64,000 bases of DNA from Bradyrhizobium sp. SZCCT0231 (GTDB lineage Bacteria > Pseudomonadota > Alphaproteobacteria > Rhizobiales > Xanthobacteraceae). Positions 49,969 through 59,298 of this stretch are shown here, piece by piece; the stretch's first letter is position 1; each line of letters opens with the position of its first letter. Both the position numbers and the translations under genes were made by a program. Location of the stretch: NCBI RefSeq assembly GCF_018130245.1, contig NZ_JAFCKP010000002.1:124001-188000 (forward strand). The letters are read 5' to 3'. Below the pieces are notes generated by a model. That model made no database searches, was not told where the DNA came from, and saw only the letters and a list, made by a program, of their open reading frames with translations.

Positions 49969-51276
49969 ATGCGTGTTCTCTTGGTCGGCATCAATTATGC
50001 CCCTGATCTGATCGGCGTGGCGAAATATAACGCCGAGCTCTGCGAAAGTCTGGTAGCCGAAGGTCATGAAGTCAGAGTGATTACGGCGCCTCCCTACTAT
50101 CCCGCCTGGAAGATCCCTCCGGCGTTCAAATCCTCGTACTTCAGATCGAGAGATGTTGACGGTGTTCGAGTAACGCGTACGCCGATTTATGTGCCCGGAC
50201 ATCCCTCTGGCGTTAGACGGCTGGTCCATCACGCCTCATTCGCGCTCACGAGCGCGGCCCCGGTTCTTTTTGAGGCGCTATCCTGGCGGCCCGACGTCAT
50301 GATCGCTGTCGCGCCATCGCTGATGTCGGCTGCCTTCGTCTCGTTCGCCGCTCGTCGCGTCGGCGCCAAATCATGGCTTCACGTGCAGGATTTCGAGGTG
50401 GATGCGGCGTTCGATCTTGGTTTGCTGCGCAATCCTTCTCTGCGAAAGTGGATGCTTCGAGTCGAAGCAGCGATTCTCAAATCGTTCGACAACGTTTCAA
50501 CCATCTCTCAAGCGATGGTAGAGCGGTTGAGAATCAAGGGTCTTAGGCCAGACAAAACCGCCGAGGTGAGAAACTGGATTGACACCACCGCGATCTGCCC
50601 GGGCTCTCGCGCGACCAAATACCGTCAGGAGCTAAACCTGGGCGAGGACGATATCGTTGCACTCTATTCCGGAACGATGTCCAACAAGCAAGGCCTTGAA
50701 CTCGTGATCGAGGCTGCGATTGGCTTAGAGAAAAGTCATCCGCACATCCACTTCATCCTTGCTGGCGAGGGGCCTCATAAAATGAGGCTCGAGCAGCTTG
50801 CCGCCGGACATCGCAATATCCACTTTATGGGGCTTCAGCCCAATGACAGCTTCAATCAATTGATGGCCACGGCCGATTTCCATCTGATTCCGCAGAAGGC
50901 CGAGGCCGCCGACCTGGTGTTGCCCTCGAAACTCGGCGCGATTTTCGCATCTGCTCGGCCGGTCATTGCGATGGCTGAAGAAGGCACCGGCCTCGCGGCG
51001 GAAGTCACGAATGCGGGTCTTGTGATTCCACCGGGAGATTCATCGGCTCTCGAGCTTGCAATTTGCCAGCTTAGTGAAGCGCCGACCCTCCGCGAGCACT
51101 ATGGCGAAGAAGGAAGAAAGCGAGCCCTTGATCGTTGGGATCGACGCACGATCGTGCGCCGGTGGTCGGAGGCCATGACCGGGCAGGGCAATGCGACAGG
51201 GCAGACGAATGTCGGCCTGACGGGCGCTGCCGGCGATATTGGGCTTCCGGTGGAGGATGCCGTTCGGTCGCCCTGA
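49969..51276 (+). CDS. WcaI-like family 4 glycosyltransferase
   Basis: A 435-residue GT-B enzyme resembling the colanic-acid fucosyltransferase WcaI. The opening MRVLLVGINYAPDLIGVAKY and TAPPYYPAWKIP are characteristic of that group. The GT4 domain contains YSGTMSNKQGLELVIEAA, FILAGEGPHKMRLEQLA and LPSKLGAIFASARPVIAM. It follows fcl by 61 bp on the same strand, suggesting it uses GDP-fucose. The Gly/Ala-rich C-terminal tail (about 405-435) looks disordered. A terminator shared with gmd lies just downstream. Confidence 0.87.
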   Translation: MRVLLVGINYAPDLIGVAKYNAELCESLVAEGHEVRVITAPPYYPAWKIPPAFKSSYFRSRDVDGVRVTRTPIYVPGHPSGVRRLVHHASFALTSAAPVLFEALSWRPDVMIAVAPSLMSAAFVSFAARRVGAKSWLHVQDFEVDAAFDLGLLRNPSLRKWMLRVEAAILKSFDNVSTISQAMVERLRIKGLRPDKTAEVRNWIDTTAICPGSRATKYRQELNLGEDDIVALYSGTMSNKQGLELVIEAAIGLEKSHPHIHFILAGEGPHKMRLEQLAAGHRNIHFMGLQPNDSFNQLMATADFHLIPQKAEAADLVLPSKLGAIFASARPVIAMAEEGTGLAAEVTNAGLVIPPGDSSALELAICQLSEAPTLREHYGEEGRKRALDRWDRRTIVRRWSEAMTGQGNATGQTNVGLTGAAGDIGLPVEDAVRSP

Positions 51277-51312
51277 GGGATTCGACCGCAGTTGGATGCG
51301 GTGATGTCATCC

Positions 51313-51347
51313 GAAAAAAATGAGCGCCGCGATGGGCGCTCATTTGC
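51313..51347. terminator. Bidirectional terminator between WcaI-like gene and gmd
   Basis: An 11-bp stem, aaatgagcgcc (51318-51328) and ggcgctcattt (51335-51345), with a 6-nt loop. The run of A residues from 51314 gives the leftward gmd transcript a good U-tract; the rightward side has ttgctt only. It separates convergent genes. Confidence 0.82.
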
Positions 51348-51382
51348 TTGGCTTGGTCGCCTTTCTGGCCGATCTACAAGAA

Positions 51383-52474
51383 CTACTCGTGTCGCGGATA
51401 ATACCTAAACCCGTGCTGCTTGATGAGTTCGTCGCGCTTTGCGGCTTCGAGATCTTCCTTCATCATTTCTCGAACCAGGCTTTCGAACGACGTCTTGGGC
51501 TCCCAGCCGAGTTTCTGCTTGGCCTTTGACGGATCACCAAGAAGCGTCGCGACCTCAGTGGGGCGGAAATAGCGTGGATCGACGGAAACGACACACTTGC
51601 CGGTCTTGGCGTCATATCCTTTTTCTTCGACGCCACTTCCTTCCCAGCGAACTGTCATGCCCACTTCGTTGGCAGCGACATTGACAAAATCTCGGACAGA
51701 ATGCTGCACGCCCGTAGCAATCACGAAATCTTCCGGCTTGTCCTGCTGCAGCATCAGCCATTGCATTTCGACATAGTCACGCGCGTGTCCCCAGTCGCGG
51801 AGGGCGTCCAGATTACCCAGATAAAGCCGCTCCTGCAGGCCCAAATGGATGCGCGCCAAGGCACGCGTGATCTTCCGGGTGACGAAGGTCTCGCCGCGGA
51901 CGGGAGATTCGTGGTTAAAGAGGATGCCGTTGCATGCGTACATCCCATAGGCTTCGCGGTAGTTGACCGTGATCCAGTAGGCATAAAGCTTGGCGACCGC
52001 GTAGGGCGAGCGCGGATAGAAAGGCGTGGTCTCCTTTTGGGGGATCTCCTGGACCAAACCATACAGTTCAGATGTTGACGCTTGATAGAAGCGCGCCTTC
52101 CTCTCCAAGCCGGTAATGCGCATGGCCTCGAGGATGCGCAAAGTGCCGAGGGCGTCGGAATTCGCCGTGTACTCGGGTTCCTCGAATGAAACGGCAACGT
52201 GGCTCTGGGCCGCGAGATTGTAGATTTCGTCCGGCTGCACCTGGCCGACAATACGTATCAGGCTCGAAGAGTCCGTCAGGTCGCCGTAGTGCAGGCGGAA
52301 CGCTGGATTCGGCTCATGAGGGTCCAGATAGAGATGATCGATGCGATCGGTGTTGAAGAGTGAGGTCCGGCGTTTGATGCCATGGACCTCATATCCTTTT
52401 TCCAAGAGCAATTCGGCGAGATAGGCGCCGTCTTGACCTGTCACGCCGGTAATAAGTGCACGTTTCTTTGTCAT
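51383..52474 (-). CDS. gmd: GDP-mannose 4,6-dehydratase
   Basis: A 363-residue NADP-dependent dehydratase making GDP-4-keto-6-deoxymannose from GDP-mannose, the first step to GDP-fucose. The Rossmann motif [20 protein letters not shown] is at 10-29. The active site includes STSELYG and [15 protein letters not shown] (Tyr-x3-Lys), and [17 protein letters not shown] and [14 protein letters not shown] are family signatures. Full length for Gmd. It is leftward, convergent with the WcaI-like gene, and diverges from manC across about 220 bp that should hold both promoters. Confidence 0.97.
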   Translation of the reverse strand: MTKKRALITGVTGQDGAYLAELLLEKGYEVHGIKRRTSLFNTDRIDHLYLDPHEPNPAFRLHYGDLTDSSSLIRIVGQVQPDEIYNLAAQSHVAVSFEEPEYTANSDALGTLRILEAMRITGLERKARFYQASTSELYGLVQEIPQKETTPFYPRSPYAVAKLYAYWITVNYREAYGMYACNGILFNHESPVRGETFVTRKITRALARIHLGLQERLYLGNLDALRDWGHARDYVEMQWLMLQQDKPEDFVIATGVQHSVRDFVNVAANEVGMTVRWEGSGVEEKGYDAKTGKCVVSVDPRYFRPTEVATLLGDPSKAKQKLGWEPKTSFESLVREMMKEDLEAAKRDELIKQHGFRYYPRHE

Positions 52475-52695
52475 AAATAATCTCTAGGTTCGGTAGGCTG
52501 TTCGTACTCGAAAACGAAGAGAATAGGGAGATGGCTGGGTCAAAAATGCAAGCTTAGATTAACGGCTTTGAGGTCTGCCGAATAGGCAACAGAGGTCCTG
52601 CTAAGGTTATTTCGAACTTGTGTTCCCACTATGAAATTCTGGCTTTATGGATGTTGCACGATTTGTGAATTGAATTTGGCCTGGAGCTTCTGATT
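52475..52695. promoter_or_regulatory. Divergent gmd-manC control region
   Basis: 221 AT-rich bases separate the starts of gmd and manC, two enzymes of one pathway, so this is the likely place where GDP-mannose and GDP-fucose supply is set. I see no perfect operator palindrome or confident -35/-10 pair. The manC ribosome site (tggagc at 52682-52687) lies at the right edge. Confidence 0.45.
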
Positions 52696-54108
52696 TTGGA
52701 CAAACGCATAATCCCCCTGATCATGTGCGGCGGTGCCGGCACGCGGCTGTGGCCCGCCTCGCGCGAGGTGCGCCCCAAGCAATTCCTGCCGCTGTTCGGC
52801 ACGCGCTCGACTTTTCAAGACGCGCTGCTGCGCGTCTCCGATCCCTCGCTGTTCGACCGGCCGATCGTCATCACCAACGCGTCCTATCGCTTCATGGTGC
52901 TGGAGCAGCTCGCCGAGATCGGCATCGAGGCGGACGTGATCCTCGAGCCGATGCGGCGCGATTCCGGTCCCGCGATCGCCGCGGGCGCAGTGTTCGCGCA
53001 GAACCGCGCCAGTGAGGCGATCGTGCTCGCGCTCGCCGCCGACCACGTGGTGCAGGACAATGCCGCCTTCGTCGCCGCCTGCCGCGAAGGCCTTGCCGCC
53101 GCGAATGCCGGGCGCGTCGTCACCTTCGGCGTCAAGCCGGAGCGGCCGGCGACCGAATACGGCTACATCAATCCGGGCGAGGTGATCTCTGGCGAGGTGC
53201 ATGCGGTTGCACGCTTCGTCGAGAAGCCGGACGCGGTGAAGGCATCCGACTACGTCAATTCGGGCTATCTCTGGAACAGCGGCAACTTCATGTTCCCGGC
53301 CGCTGTGCTGCTCGACGAATATCGCAAGGTCGATGCGGCAAGCGTCGAGGCCGTCGCCGATGCGGTCAACAATGCCGGCCGCGATCTCGGCTTCGTCACG
53401 CTGGAGCCCGAGGCGTTCGGCGCGGCGAAGGCGATCTCGATCGACTATGCCGTGATGGAGAAGACCTCGCGCGCCGCCGTGGTGCCGGTGTCGTGCGGCT
53501 GGTCCGACGTCGGCTCCTGGCACGCGGTGTGGGAGCTCTCGGACAAGGACGCGCTGGGCAATGCGGCGCACGGCACCGCGGTGTTCGAGGACTCCCGCAA
53601 CTGCAACGTCACCACCGATTCAGCGCTGGTCGCGCTCGAAGGCGTCGACGATCTCGTCGTGGTCGCCACCGCGGACGCGGTTCTGGTCTCGCGCCAGAAG
53701 GATGCCAACGGGCTGAAGCGTCTGGTGACCAAGCTCAAGACGGTCGCACCGAAGGTCACCGAGGAGCATCTGAAGGTGCACCGGCCGTGGGGCAGCTATC
53801 AGTCCGTCGACAATGGCGCGCGTCACCAGGTCAAGCGCATCGTGGTGAAGCCGGGCGGGCGGCTGTCGCTGCAGAAGCATCACCATCGTGCCGAGCACTG
53901 GATCGTGGTGCGGGGCACGGCCCAGGTCACCGTCAACGAGGCCGTGAAGACGGTGCACGAGAACGAGTCCATCTACATCCCGATGGGCGCCGTCCACCGG
54001 ATGGAGAATCCCGGCAAGATCCAGCTGGAACTGATCGAGGTCCAGACCGGAAGCTATCTGGGGGAAGACGACATCATCCGGATTGAAGACGACTATCAAA
54101 GGTCGTAA
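52696..54108 (+). CDS. manC: Mannose-1-P guanylyltransferase / mannose-6-P isomerase
   Basis: A 470-residue bifunctional enzyme giving GDP-mannose. The N-terminal nucleotidyltransferase (about 1-290) has the GTP site MCGGAGTRLWPASREVRPKQ (10-29), LALAADH and the EKPDAVKASDYVNSGYLWNS region. The C-terminal cupin isomerase domain (about 350-470) has RPWGSYQSVD, the metal ligands in LSLQKHHHRAEHWIVV (about 390-405) and YIPMGAVHRMENPG. The start is TTG at 52696 with ggagc 8-9 nt upstream; no ATG precedes the conserved domain. It feeds gmd and fcl. A hairpin follows. Confidence 0.95.
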   Translation: MDKRIIPLIMCGGAGTRLWPASREVRPKQFLPLFGTRSTFQDALLRVSDPSLFDRPIVITNASYRFMVLEQLAEIGIEADVILEPMRRDSGPAIAAGAVFAQNRASEAIVLALAADHVVQDNAAFVAACREGLAAANAGRVVTFGVKPERPATEYGYINPGEVISGEVHAVARFVEKPDAVKASDYVNSGYLWNSGNFMFPAAVLLDEYRKVDAASVEAVADAVNNAGRDLGFVTLEPEAFGAAKAISIDYAVMEKTSRAAVVPVSCGWSDVGSWHAVWELSDKDALGNAAHGTAVFEDSRNCNVTTDSALVALEGVDDLVVVATADAVLVSRQKDANGLKRLVTKLKTVAPKVTEEHLKVHRPWGSYQSVDNGARHQVKRIVVKPGGRLSLQKHHHRAEHWIVVRGTAQVTVNEAVKTVHENESIYIPMGAVHRMENPGKIQLELIEVQTGSYLGEDDIIRIEDDYQRS

Positions 54109-54131
54109 CCAGCAAACTCCGAATCACGCGA

Positions 54132-54190
54132 CCCGGGCCGAGAAGCGGTATCTTTTTCGGCTTAAGGCCCGGGGAACGTGTAACTTTTTG
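54132..54190 (+). terminator. Possible terminator after manC
   Basis: An 8-bp stem cccgggcc (54132-54139) and ggcccggg (54166-54173) encloses a smaller ccgagaa / ttttcgg helix, and gtgtaacttttt follows. It is 24 bp after the manC stop. The U-run starts 14 bp after the stem, which is further than usual. Confidence 0.5.
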
Positions 54191-54290
54191 AATCAAATCG
54201 TGTCCGGCCCGCGAGGGCGGCATTCGCCACAAATGTGGCGTCCGTGCTAGAAGCGGCCCGGGGATTTGCGTTGAATCGGGGTTTGCTCAG

Positions 54291-55295
54291 ATGAGTTCCA
54301 AAGGGTCTGCACCGGCAAAGGCCGGCTTGCGCGTCGGCGTCATTGGTGCCGGTGTGATGGGCAGCAACCATGCGCGCGTGCTCAGCGGTCTTCCCGGCGT
54401 CAGCCTCGTCGGCGTCGTCGATCCCTCGCCGGCACATCGCACGCGGGCAACGGAACTTGCCAATTGCGAAAGCTTCGAGACGCTCGACCAGCTCTTCGCC
54501 GAGGGCGTCGATGCCGTCACCGTCGCGGCGCCGACCCATTTGCATCACGAGGTCGCGCTCGCCTGCATCGCCAAGAACATCCACGTGCTGGTCGAGAAGC
54601 CGATTGCGTCCACGGTCGAAGAGGGCCGCGAGATCGTCGCCGCCGCGCAAAAGGCCGGCGTGACGCTGATGATCGGCCATGTCGAGCGCTTCAATCCGGC
54701 GGTCGCTGCCGTCAAGCAGGCGATCGCGGGCGAGGACATTCTCTCCATCGCGATCACGCGCGTCGGCCCGTTCCCGCCGCGCATGTCCAATGTCGGCGTC
54801 GTCATCGACCTTGCCGTGCACGACATCGACCTGATCCGCTGGTTCACCGAATCCGACATCGTCGAGGTGCAGCCGCAATTGTCGAGCGCGGTTGCCGAGC
54901 GCGAGGACATCGCGCTGTTGCAGTTCCGCACCGCCAACGGCGTGCTCGCCCACATCAACACCAACTGGCTGACGCCGTTCAAGGCGCGCAGCGTCACGGT
55001 CGCGACCCGCGGCAAATACGTGATGGGCGATCTGCTGACGCGCCAGGTCACCGAATGCTTCGGCTTCAAGCCGGATGGCAGCTATTCGATGCGGCATCTG
55101 CCGGTCGGCCATGACGAGCCGCTCCGCGCTGAGCTGATCGCGTTCCTCAAGGCGGTGCGCCATGGCGAGACGCCGGCGGTCACGGGCGATGAGGGCGTTG
55201 CCAGCCTCGAGATCGCGACGCAGTGCCTGGAGACGCCCTCGCGTCCTGCGGCGACGTCACCTGCCCGCAAGGCACCGCGCCGCGTCGCCGGCTGA
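54291..55295 (+). CDS. Gfo/Idh/MocA-family sugar dehydrogenase (WlbA-like)
   Basis: A 334-residue NAD(P)-dependent oxidoreductase. The Rossmann motif GVIGAGVMGSNHARVL is at 16-31, the family EKPIA motif follows at about 102-106, and GHVERFNPAV and DLAVHDIDLIRWF are catalytic-domain signatures. The length and GHVERFNPA are like WlbA/WbpB enzymes that oxidise the C3 position of UDP-N-acetylglucosaminuronate. The DegT aminotransferase gene starts 10 bp downstream, fitting dehydrogenation followed by transamination. Exact substrate is inferred. The C-terminal tail is basic and Pro/Ala-rich. Confidence 0.85.
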   Translation: MSSKGSAPAKAGLRVGVIGAGVMGSNHARVLSGLPGVSLVGVVDPSPAHRTRATELANCESFETLDQLFAEGVDAVTVAAPTHLHHEVALACIAKNIHVLVEKPIASTVEEGREIVAAAQKAGVTLMIGHVERFNPAVAAVKQAIAGEDILSIAITRVGPFPPRMSNVGVVIDLAVHDIDLIRWFTESDIVEVQPQLSSAVAEREDIALLQFRTANGVLAHINTNWLTPFKARSVTVATRGKYVMGDLLTRQVTECFGFKPDGSYSMRHLPVGHDEPLRAELIAFLKAVRHGETPAVTGDEGVASLEIATQCLETPSRPAATSPARKAPRRVAG

Positions 55296-55305
55296 TCTCC
55301 TCTCC

Positions 55306-56493
55306 ATGTCGACCACTCAAGAAGCCGCCAAGAATCAGGTCATGAACCAGCATCTGCGTCCCGATCCCATTCCCTTCATCGACGTTGCCTCGCAGCGCCG
55401 CCGGCTCGGCGCCTCGCTCGATGCCGCCGTCAAGCGCGTGCTCGACCATTGCCAGTTCGTCAACGGGCCCGAGGTCTTCGAGCTCGAGAAGCAGCTTGCG
55501 GTCTACGCTGGCGCCAAGCACGTCATCGGCTGCGCCAGCGGCACCGATGCGATCCTGATGGTGATGATGGCCAAGAATGTCGGGCCCGGCGATGCCGTGC
55601 TGTGTCCGTCCTTCACCTTCATCGCGACCGCCTCGCCGGTGGCGCGGACCGGTGCGACGCCTGTCTATGTCGACGTGGACGAAGCCACCTTCAACATGAG
55701 CCCGGAGTCGCTCAAGCGCGGCATCGCGACCGCCCGCAAGGCCGGCCTCAAGCCCGTCGCGGTGATTCCGGTCGACCTGTTCGGCCAGCCCGCCGATCAC
55801 GACGCGATCGCCGAGATCGCCAGGGCCGAGGGCCTGTTCGTGCTCGACGACGCCGCGCAAGGCTTTGGCGCGAGCTACAAGGGCCGCAAGCTCGGCACGT
55901 TCGGGCACGCCACCGCGACCAGCTTCTTCCCGGCCAAGCCGCTCGGCTGCTTCGGCGACGGCGGCGCCATCTTCACCGATGACGACGAGCTCGCCGCCAC
56001 GCTGCGCAGCATCCGCGTGCACGGGCAGGGCGTCGACAAATACGACAACGTCCGCCTCGGCCTCACCGGCCGGCTCGACACCATGCAGGCCGCGGTCCTG
56101 ATCGAGAAGCTGAAGATTTTTGACGACGAGATCGCCGCCCGCAACAAGGTCGCGGAGCGCTACGCGCGCGGGCTCAGCAACGTCGTCACCGTGCCGCGCC
56201 TCGCGCCCGGCAACACCTCGGTCTGGGCGCAGTACACGATCCGTCTCCCTGAGGGGACCGACCGCGACGGCTTTACCGCCGCGCTGAAGGCCCAGGGCGT
56301 GCCGACCGCGATCTATTACGGCAAGTCGATGCATCAGCAGACCGCCTACAAGCAGTATCCGGTCGCCGAGGGCGGATTGCCGGGCTGCGAGAGCCTGTCG
56401 CAGGACGTCATCAGCCTGCCCATGCACGCCTATTTGACCGAAGCCGACCAGGAGCGAATCATCGCCGCCGTCCGCGGCGCGCTGGCGGGCTGA
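55306..56493 (+). CDS. DegT/DnrJ/EryC1 sugar aminotransferase
   Basis: A 395-residue PLP-dependent aminotransferase acting on a nucleotide-linked keto-sugar. The PLP-binding Lys211 is in SFFPAKPLGCFGDGG, with Asp181 and Gln185 in LDDAAQGFGA, and the cofactor-phosphate region GCASGTDAILM (75-85). It resembles WbpE-type enzymes. I chose ATG 55306; the frame extends to 55162 inside the dehydrogenase gene, and ATG 55342 is a second option. With the dehydrogenase it should supply an amino-sugar for the polymer or lipopolysaccharide. A palindromic repeat follows. Confidence 0.9.
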   Translation: MSTTQEAAKNQVMNQHLRPDPIPFIDVASQRRRLGASLDAAVKRVLDHCQFVNGPEVFELEKQLAVYAGAKHVIGCASGTDAILMVMMAKNVGPGDAVLCPSFTFIATASPVARTGATPVYVDVDEATFNMSPESLKRGIATARKAGLKPVAVIPVDLFGQPADHDAIAEIARAEGLFVLDDAAQGFGASYKGRKLGTFGHATATSFFPAKPLGCFGDGGAIFTDDDELAATLRSIRVHGQGVDKYDNVRLGLTGRLDTMQAAVLIEKLKIFDDEIAARNKVAERYARGLSNVVTVPRLAPGNTSVWAQYTIRLPEGTDRDGFTAALKAQGVPTAIYYGKSMHQQTAYKQYPVAEGGLPGCESLSQDVISLPMHAYLTEADQERIIAAVRGALAG

Positions 56494-56505
56494 CGTCTCT
56501 TTTCA

Positions 56506-56622
56506 CCTCTCCCGCTTGCGGGAGAGGTCGCGCCGAAGGCGCGGGTGAGGGGTCTTTCCTCTGGGGGAGTCTTCGTTGTCGACACAACCCTCTCCCCGCC
56601 CTCCCCCGCAAGCGGAGGAGGG
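56506..56622. repeat. Dispersed inverted repeat
   Basis: A near-palindrome at 56506-56527 (cctctcccgc + ttgcgggagagg) and an imperfect partner at about 56600-56622 flank roughly 75 bp. It has the same design and almost the same arm sequence as the unit at 21844. It separates the aminotransferase gene from murJ. Confidence 0.78.
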
Positions 56623-56682
56623 AGCGCACCTCCATCGCCGCTAGCACCTAGACCTAATCGCGCCATGCTCTAAAACAGGCGC

Positions 56683-58209
56683 ATGCTCGGACGCATCTTC
56701 ACGGTCGGTGGTTATACGCTGCTCTCGCGGCTGACGGGGTTTGCCCGCGACATCATGCTTGCGGCGATTCTCGGCGCCGGCCCGGTGGCCGACGCCTTTT
56801 TCGTGGCGCTGCGGCTGCCAAACCATTTCCGCGCGATCTTCGCCGAGGGCGCGTTCAACGCCGCCTGGGTGCCGGCCTATGCGCATGTCCATGGCGAGAA
56901 GGGCGAGGCGGCCGCTCACCTGTTCGCCGACCGCATCTTCACGCTGCTCTTGGCCTCGCAGGTGGTGCTGCTGATCGCCGCCTGGCTGTTCATGCCGCAG
57001 GCCATGAGCATTTTGGCGCCGGGCTTTTCCGAGGACGCCGAGCAGCGCAAGCTCGCGATCGAGCTGACCCGGATCACCTTTCCGTATCTGCTGCTGATCA
57101 CGCTGGTGACGCTCTATGGCGGCATGCTCAACGTGATGCAGCGCTTTGCCAGCGCAGCGGCCGCCTCGATCTTCCTCAATGTCGCGATGATGATGACGCT
57201 GGCGGTTGCCGTCTGGTTTCCGACCGCGGGCCATGCCGCGGCCTGGGGCGTCCTCATCTCCGGCTTCCTGCAATATTTCCTGCTCGCCGGCGATCTCGCC
57301 CGCCATGGCGGCTTGCCGCGCTTTGCGCCGCTCAAGCTCGATGAAGATGTCCGCGGCTTCTTCAAGGCGCTGGGGCCCGCGACGTTGGGCTCGATGGGCA
57401 CGCAGGTCGCGCTGTTCGCCGACACAATCATCGCGACCTTCCTGCCCGCGGGCGCGCTGTCGGCGCTCTACTATGCCGACCGGCTCAACCAGCTCCCGAT
57501 CGGCGTCATCGGCATCGCCATCGGCACGGTGCTGCTGCCGGAGATGTCGCGGCGCATCACGGCGAACGACCATGACGGCGCGATGAAGGCGCAGCGCCGC
57601 GCGTTCGATTTCACGCTGCTGTTCTCGATCCCGTTCGTGGCGGCCTTCCTCACCGTGCCCGACGCGATCATGCGCGCGCTGTTCGCCCGCGGTGCGTTCT
57701 CCAAGGCCGATGCCGCCACCGCCGGCGCGACGCTCGCAGCCTATGCCATCGGCCTGATCCCCTTCGTGCTGATCCGCAGCGCGGTCGCGACCTTCTATGC
57801 CCGCAAGGACACCGCAACGCCGGTCCGGGCGTCGCTGACGGGCATCGCCGTCAACGTTGCGCTGAAGGTCGCCCTGATGGGATCGCTCGCCCAGATCGGC
57901 CTCGCGCTGGCAACCGCCGTCGGGGTCTGGACCAATCTCTTGCTGGTGCTGTTCTTCGCCGTGCGGCGGGGCTTTCTCGTGCTGGACCGCGCCTGGCTGA
58001 TGTCGCTTGCCAAATTCCTGCTGACCGGCCTGACCCTGGCGGTCGCCTTCTGGCTGATCGCGCGCTTCAGCGGCCCTTTGCTGGGCGCGATGCATTTCCG
58101 GGACGAAGTGGTGCTGGTCCTGCTCGCCGTCGGCGGCACCATCGTCTACGCGCTCGCGATCCTCGCGCTGTTCGGCCGCAACTGGCTGGTCTCGCTGGTG
58201 CGCGGCTAG
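56683..58209 (+). CDS. murJ: Lipid II flippase MurJ (MviN)
   Basis: A 508-residue integral membrane protein with about 14 segments that moves lipid II across the inner membrane for peptidoglycan synthesis. The opening GGYTLLSRLTGFARDIMLAA, the charged FFVALRLPNHFRAIFAEGAF (central-cavity Arg/Glu) and ALYYADRLNQLPIGVIGIAI are diagnostic. Full length. Its 3' end, from about FFAVRRGFLVLDRAWL to LVSLVRG, is repeated in decayed form at 59299-59593 and 60107-60181. MurJ is probably essential, so this intact copy should be the functional one. Confidence 0.95.
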   Translation: MLGRIFTVGGYTLLSRLTGFARDIMLAAILGAGPVADAFFVALRLPNHFRAIFAEGAFNAAWVPAYAHVHGEKGEAAAHLFADRIFTLLLASQVVLLIAAWLFMPQAMSILAPGFSEDAEQRKLAIELTRITFPYLLLITLVTLYGGMLNVMQRFASAAAASIFLNVAMMMTLAVAVWFPTAGHAAAWGVLISGFLQYFLLAGDLARHGGLPRFAPLKLDEDVRGFFKALGPATLGSMGTQVALFADTIIATFLPAGALSALYYADRLNQLPIGVIGIAIGTVLLPEMSRRITANDHDGAMKAQRRAFDFTLLFSIPFVAAFLTVPDAIMRALFARGAFSKADAATAGATLAAYAIGLIPFVLIRSAVATFYARKDTATPVRASLTGIAVNVALKVALMGSLAQIGLALATAVGVWTNLLLVLFFAVRRGFLVLDRAWLMSLAKFLLTGLTLAVAFWLIARFSGPLLGAMHFRDEVVLVLLAVGGTIVYALAILALFGRNWLVSLVRG

Positions 58210-58322
58210 GCGTTACCGGCCATCATGCCCCGGCCAGGGCCTTTCATGTGGTTCGCCGATCGTGATACGATCTTGGATGTTCAGGTGCCGCCCTCAGGCA
58301 ACAAAGCGATGAGGCAGTGACC

Positions 58323-58778
58323 ATGGCATTCCGCTCTCCCTGGCCCACATCTCAAATTGACAAGTTCGTCACCAGCAATGCCGACCTGCTGATCCTGATC
58401 GGCCGCATCCTGCTTGCATGGGTCTTCGTAGGCAGTGCATACGGAGCGCTTACCAACTTCAGTGGTTCAGTGAGCTATTTTCGTTCGCTGAACCTTCCAG
58501 TGCCCCAGCTGTTCACGGCGACTACCGTCATGGTGGAAGTGCTGATATCGGCTGGTTTGATACTCGGAATCGGTACGCGCTACTGCGCAATCTTGGTTCT
58601 TCTCTTTGTATTCTCGGCCACGGCCATCGCCCATCGTTACTGGGAATATCCCGCCGGTCCCCAACAGATTGGGCAGTACAACAATTTCTTGAAAAACATC
58701 TCGATATCGGGAGGCGCTTTGTTGATCCTGGTCACCGGGGCGGGGCGGTTCTCCCTCGATCGGAGGCTGGCAGGCTAG
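58323..58778 (+). CDS. DoxX-family membrane protein
   Basis: A 151-residue protein with four hydrophobic segments, of the DoxX/DoxD group. Landmarks are LILIGRILLAWVFVGSAYGA (about 23-42), YFRSLNLPVPQLFTATTVMV and LGIGTRYCAILVLLFVFSAT. The ATG at 58323 is favoured over the GTG at 58317. DoxX proteins are small inner-membrane proteins linked in some bacteria to redox or envelope stress; no partner is nearby. It is the first gene after murJ and lies between the intact murJ and its decayed 3' copies. Confidence 0.82.
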   Translation: MAFRSPWPTSQIDKFVTSNADLLILIGRILLAWVFVGSAYGALTNFSGSVSYFRSLNLPVPQLFTATTVMVEVLISAGLILGIGTRYCAILVLLFVFSATAIAHRYWEYPAGPQQIGQYNNFLKNISISGGALLILVTGAGRFSLDRRLAG

Positions 58779-58997
58779 CAGCGTGTTCGTTTCAGCCTCT
58801 CTCTCAGCGCGATAGCCAATAACTTACCTGAGCTACCCGGAGGCGTGGTGCAAGCATCGTCGCTCCCTCGCAGAGTCGAGAGACAGCGCGGCGGCACGAT
58901 GTGCGCGCTTGGTTCGTTCGTCCTTGCGCCATCAACGCGACGCGCGGCTCTGCCAGCCTGGAAGCTGCCAAGCCGCGCCCTTGAGGCCATTATTGCG

Positions 58998-59147
58998 TCA
59001 CTTCGCCCTAAGCCTGAAGGCAACCTCGAGCAGATGGCTGAGGAGTTTTGAGACAGGCTTCAGGCGCTCACCTATGATCCCGAAGAAGAGCATCAGCCAC
59101 GTCGCCAGCGCGGCACACCACAACAGGCTTTCCAATGTATCGGGCAT
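58998..59147 (-). CDS. 49-residue single-membrane-span protein
   Basis: A leftward 49-codon frame: MPDTLESLLWCAALATWLML, then FFGIIGERLKPVSKLLSHLL and EVAFRLRAK. One membrane helix (about 7-26) is followed by an amphipathic basic helix. The ATG (59147-59145) is preceded on its strand by aagggggg at reasonable spacing, and the stop is TGA at 59000-58998. No other coding frame covers this stretch. The hydrophobic helix and ribosome site make it plausible; I know no family name. Confidence 0.45.
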   Translation of the reverse strand: MPDTLESLLWCAALATWLMLFFGIIGERLKPVSKLLSHLLEVAFRLRAK

Positions 59148-59298
59148 GAGAGCCCCCCTTCAAACAACTACTTGAAATCCGAGCAGTGTTGCCGATCGGG
59201 ACCCGCGCGGCAAGGACTCCAATAAGTGGCAAGACGCCGAAATACTCGGAACAGCGGCAGCTCACCCTGACGTTCGCCAAGCACGGCGTCCGAGTGTA

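Noticed and set aside
56641-58095. A 484-codon antisense frame over murJ
   Set aside because: Gln/Arg/His/Asp-rich without any domain; murJ on the other strand is unambiguous.
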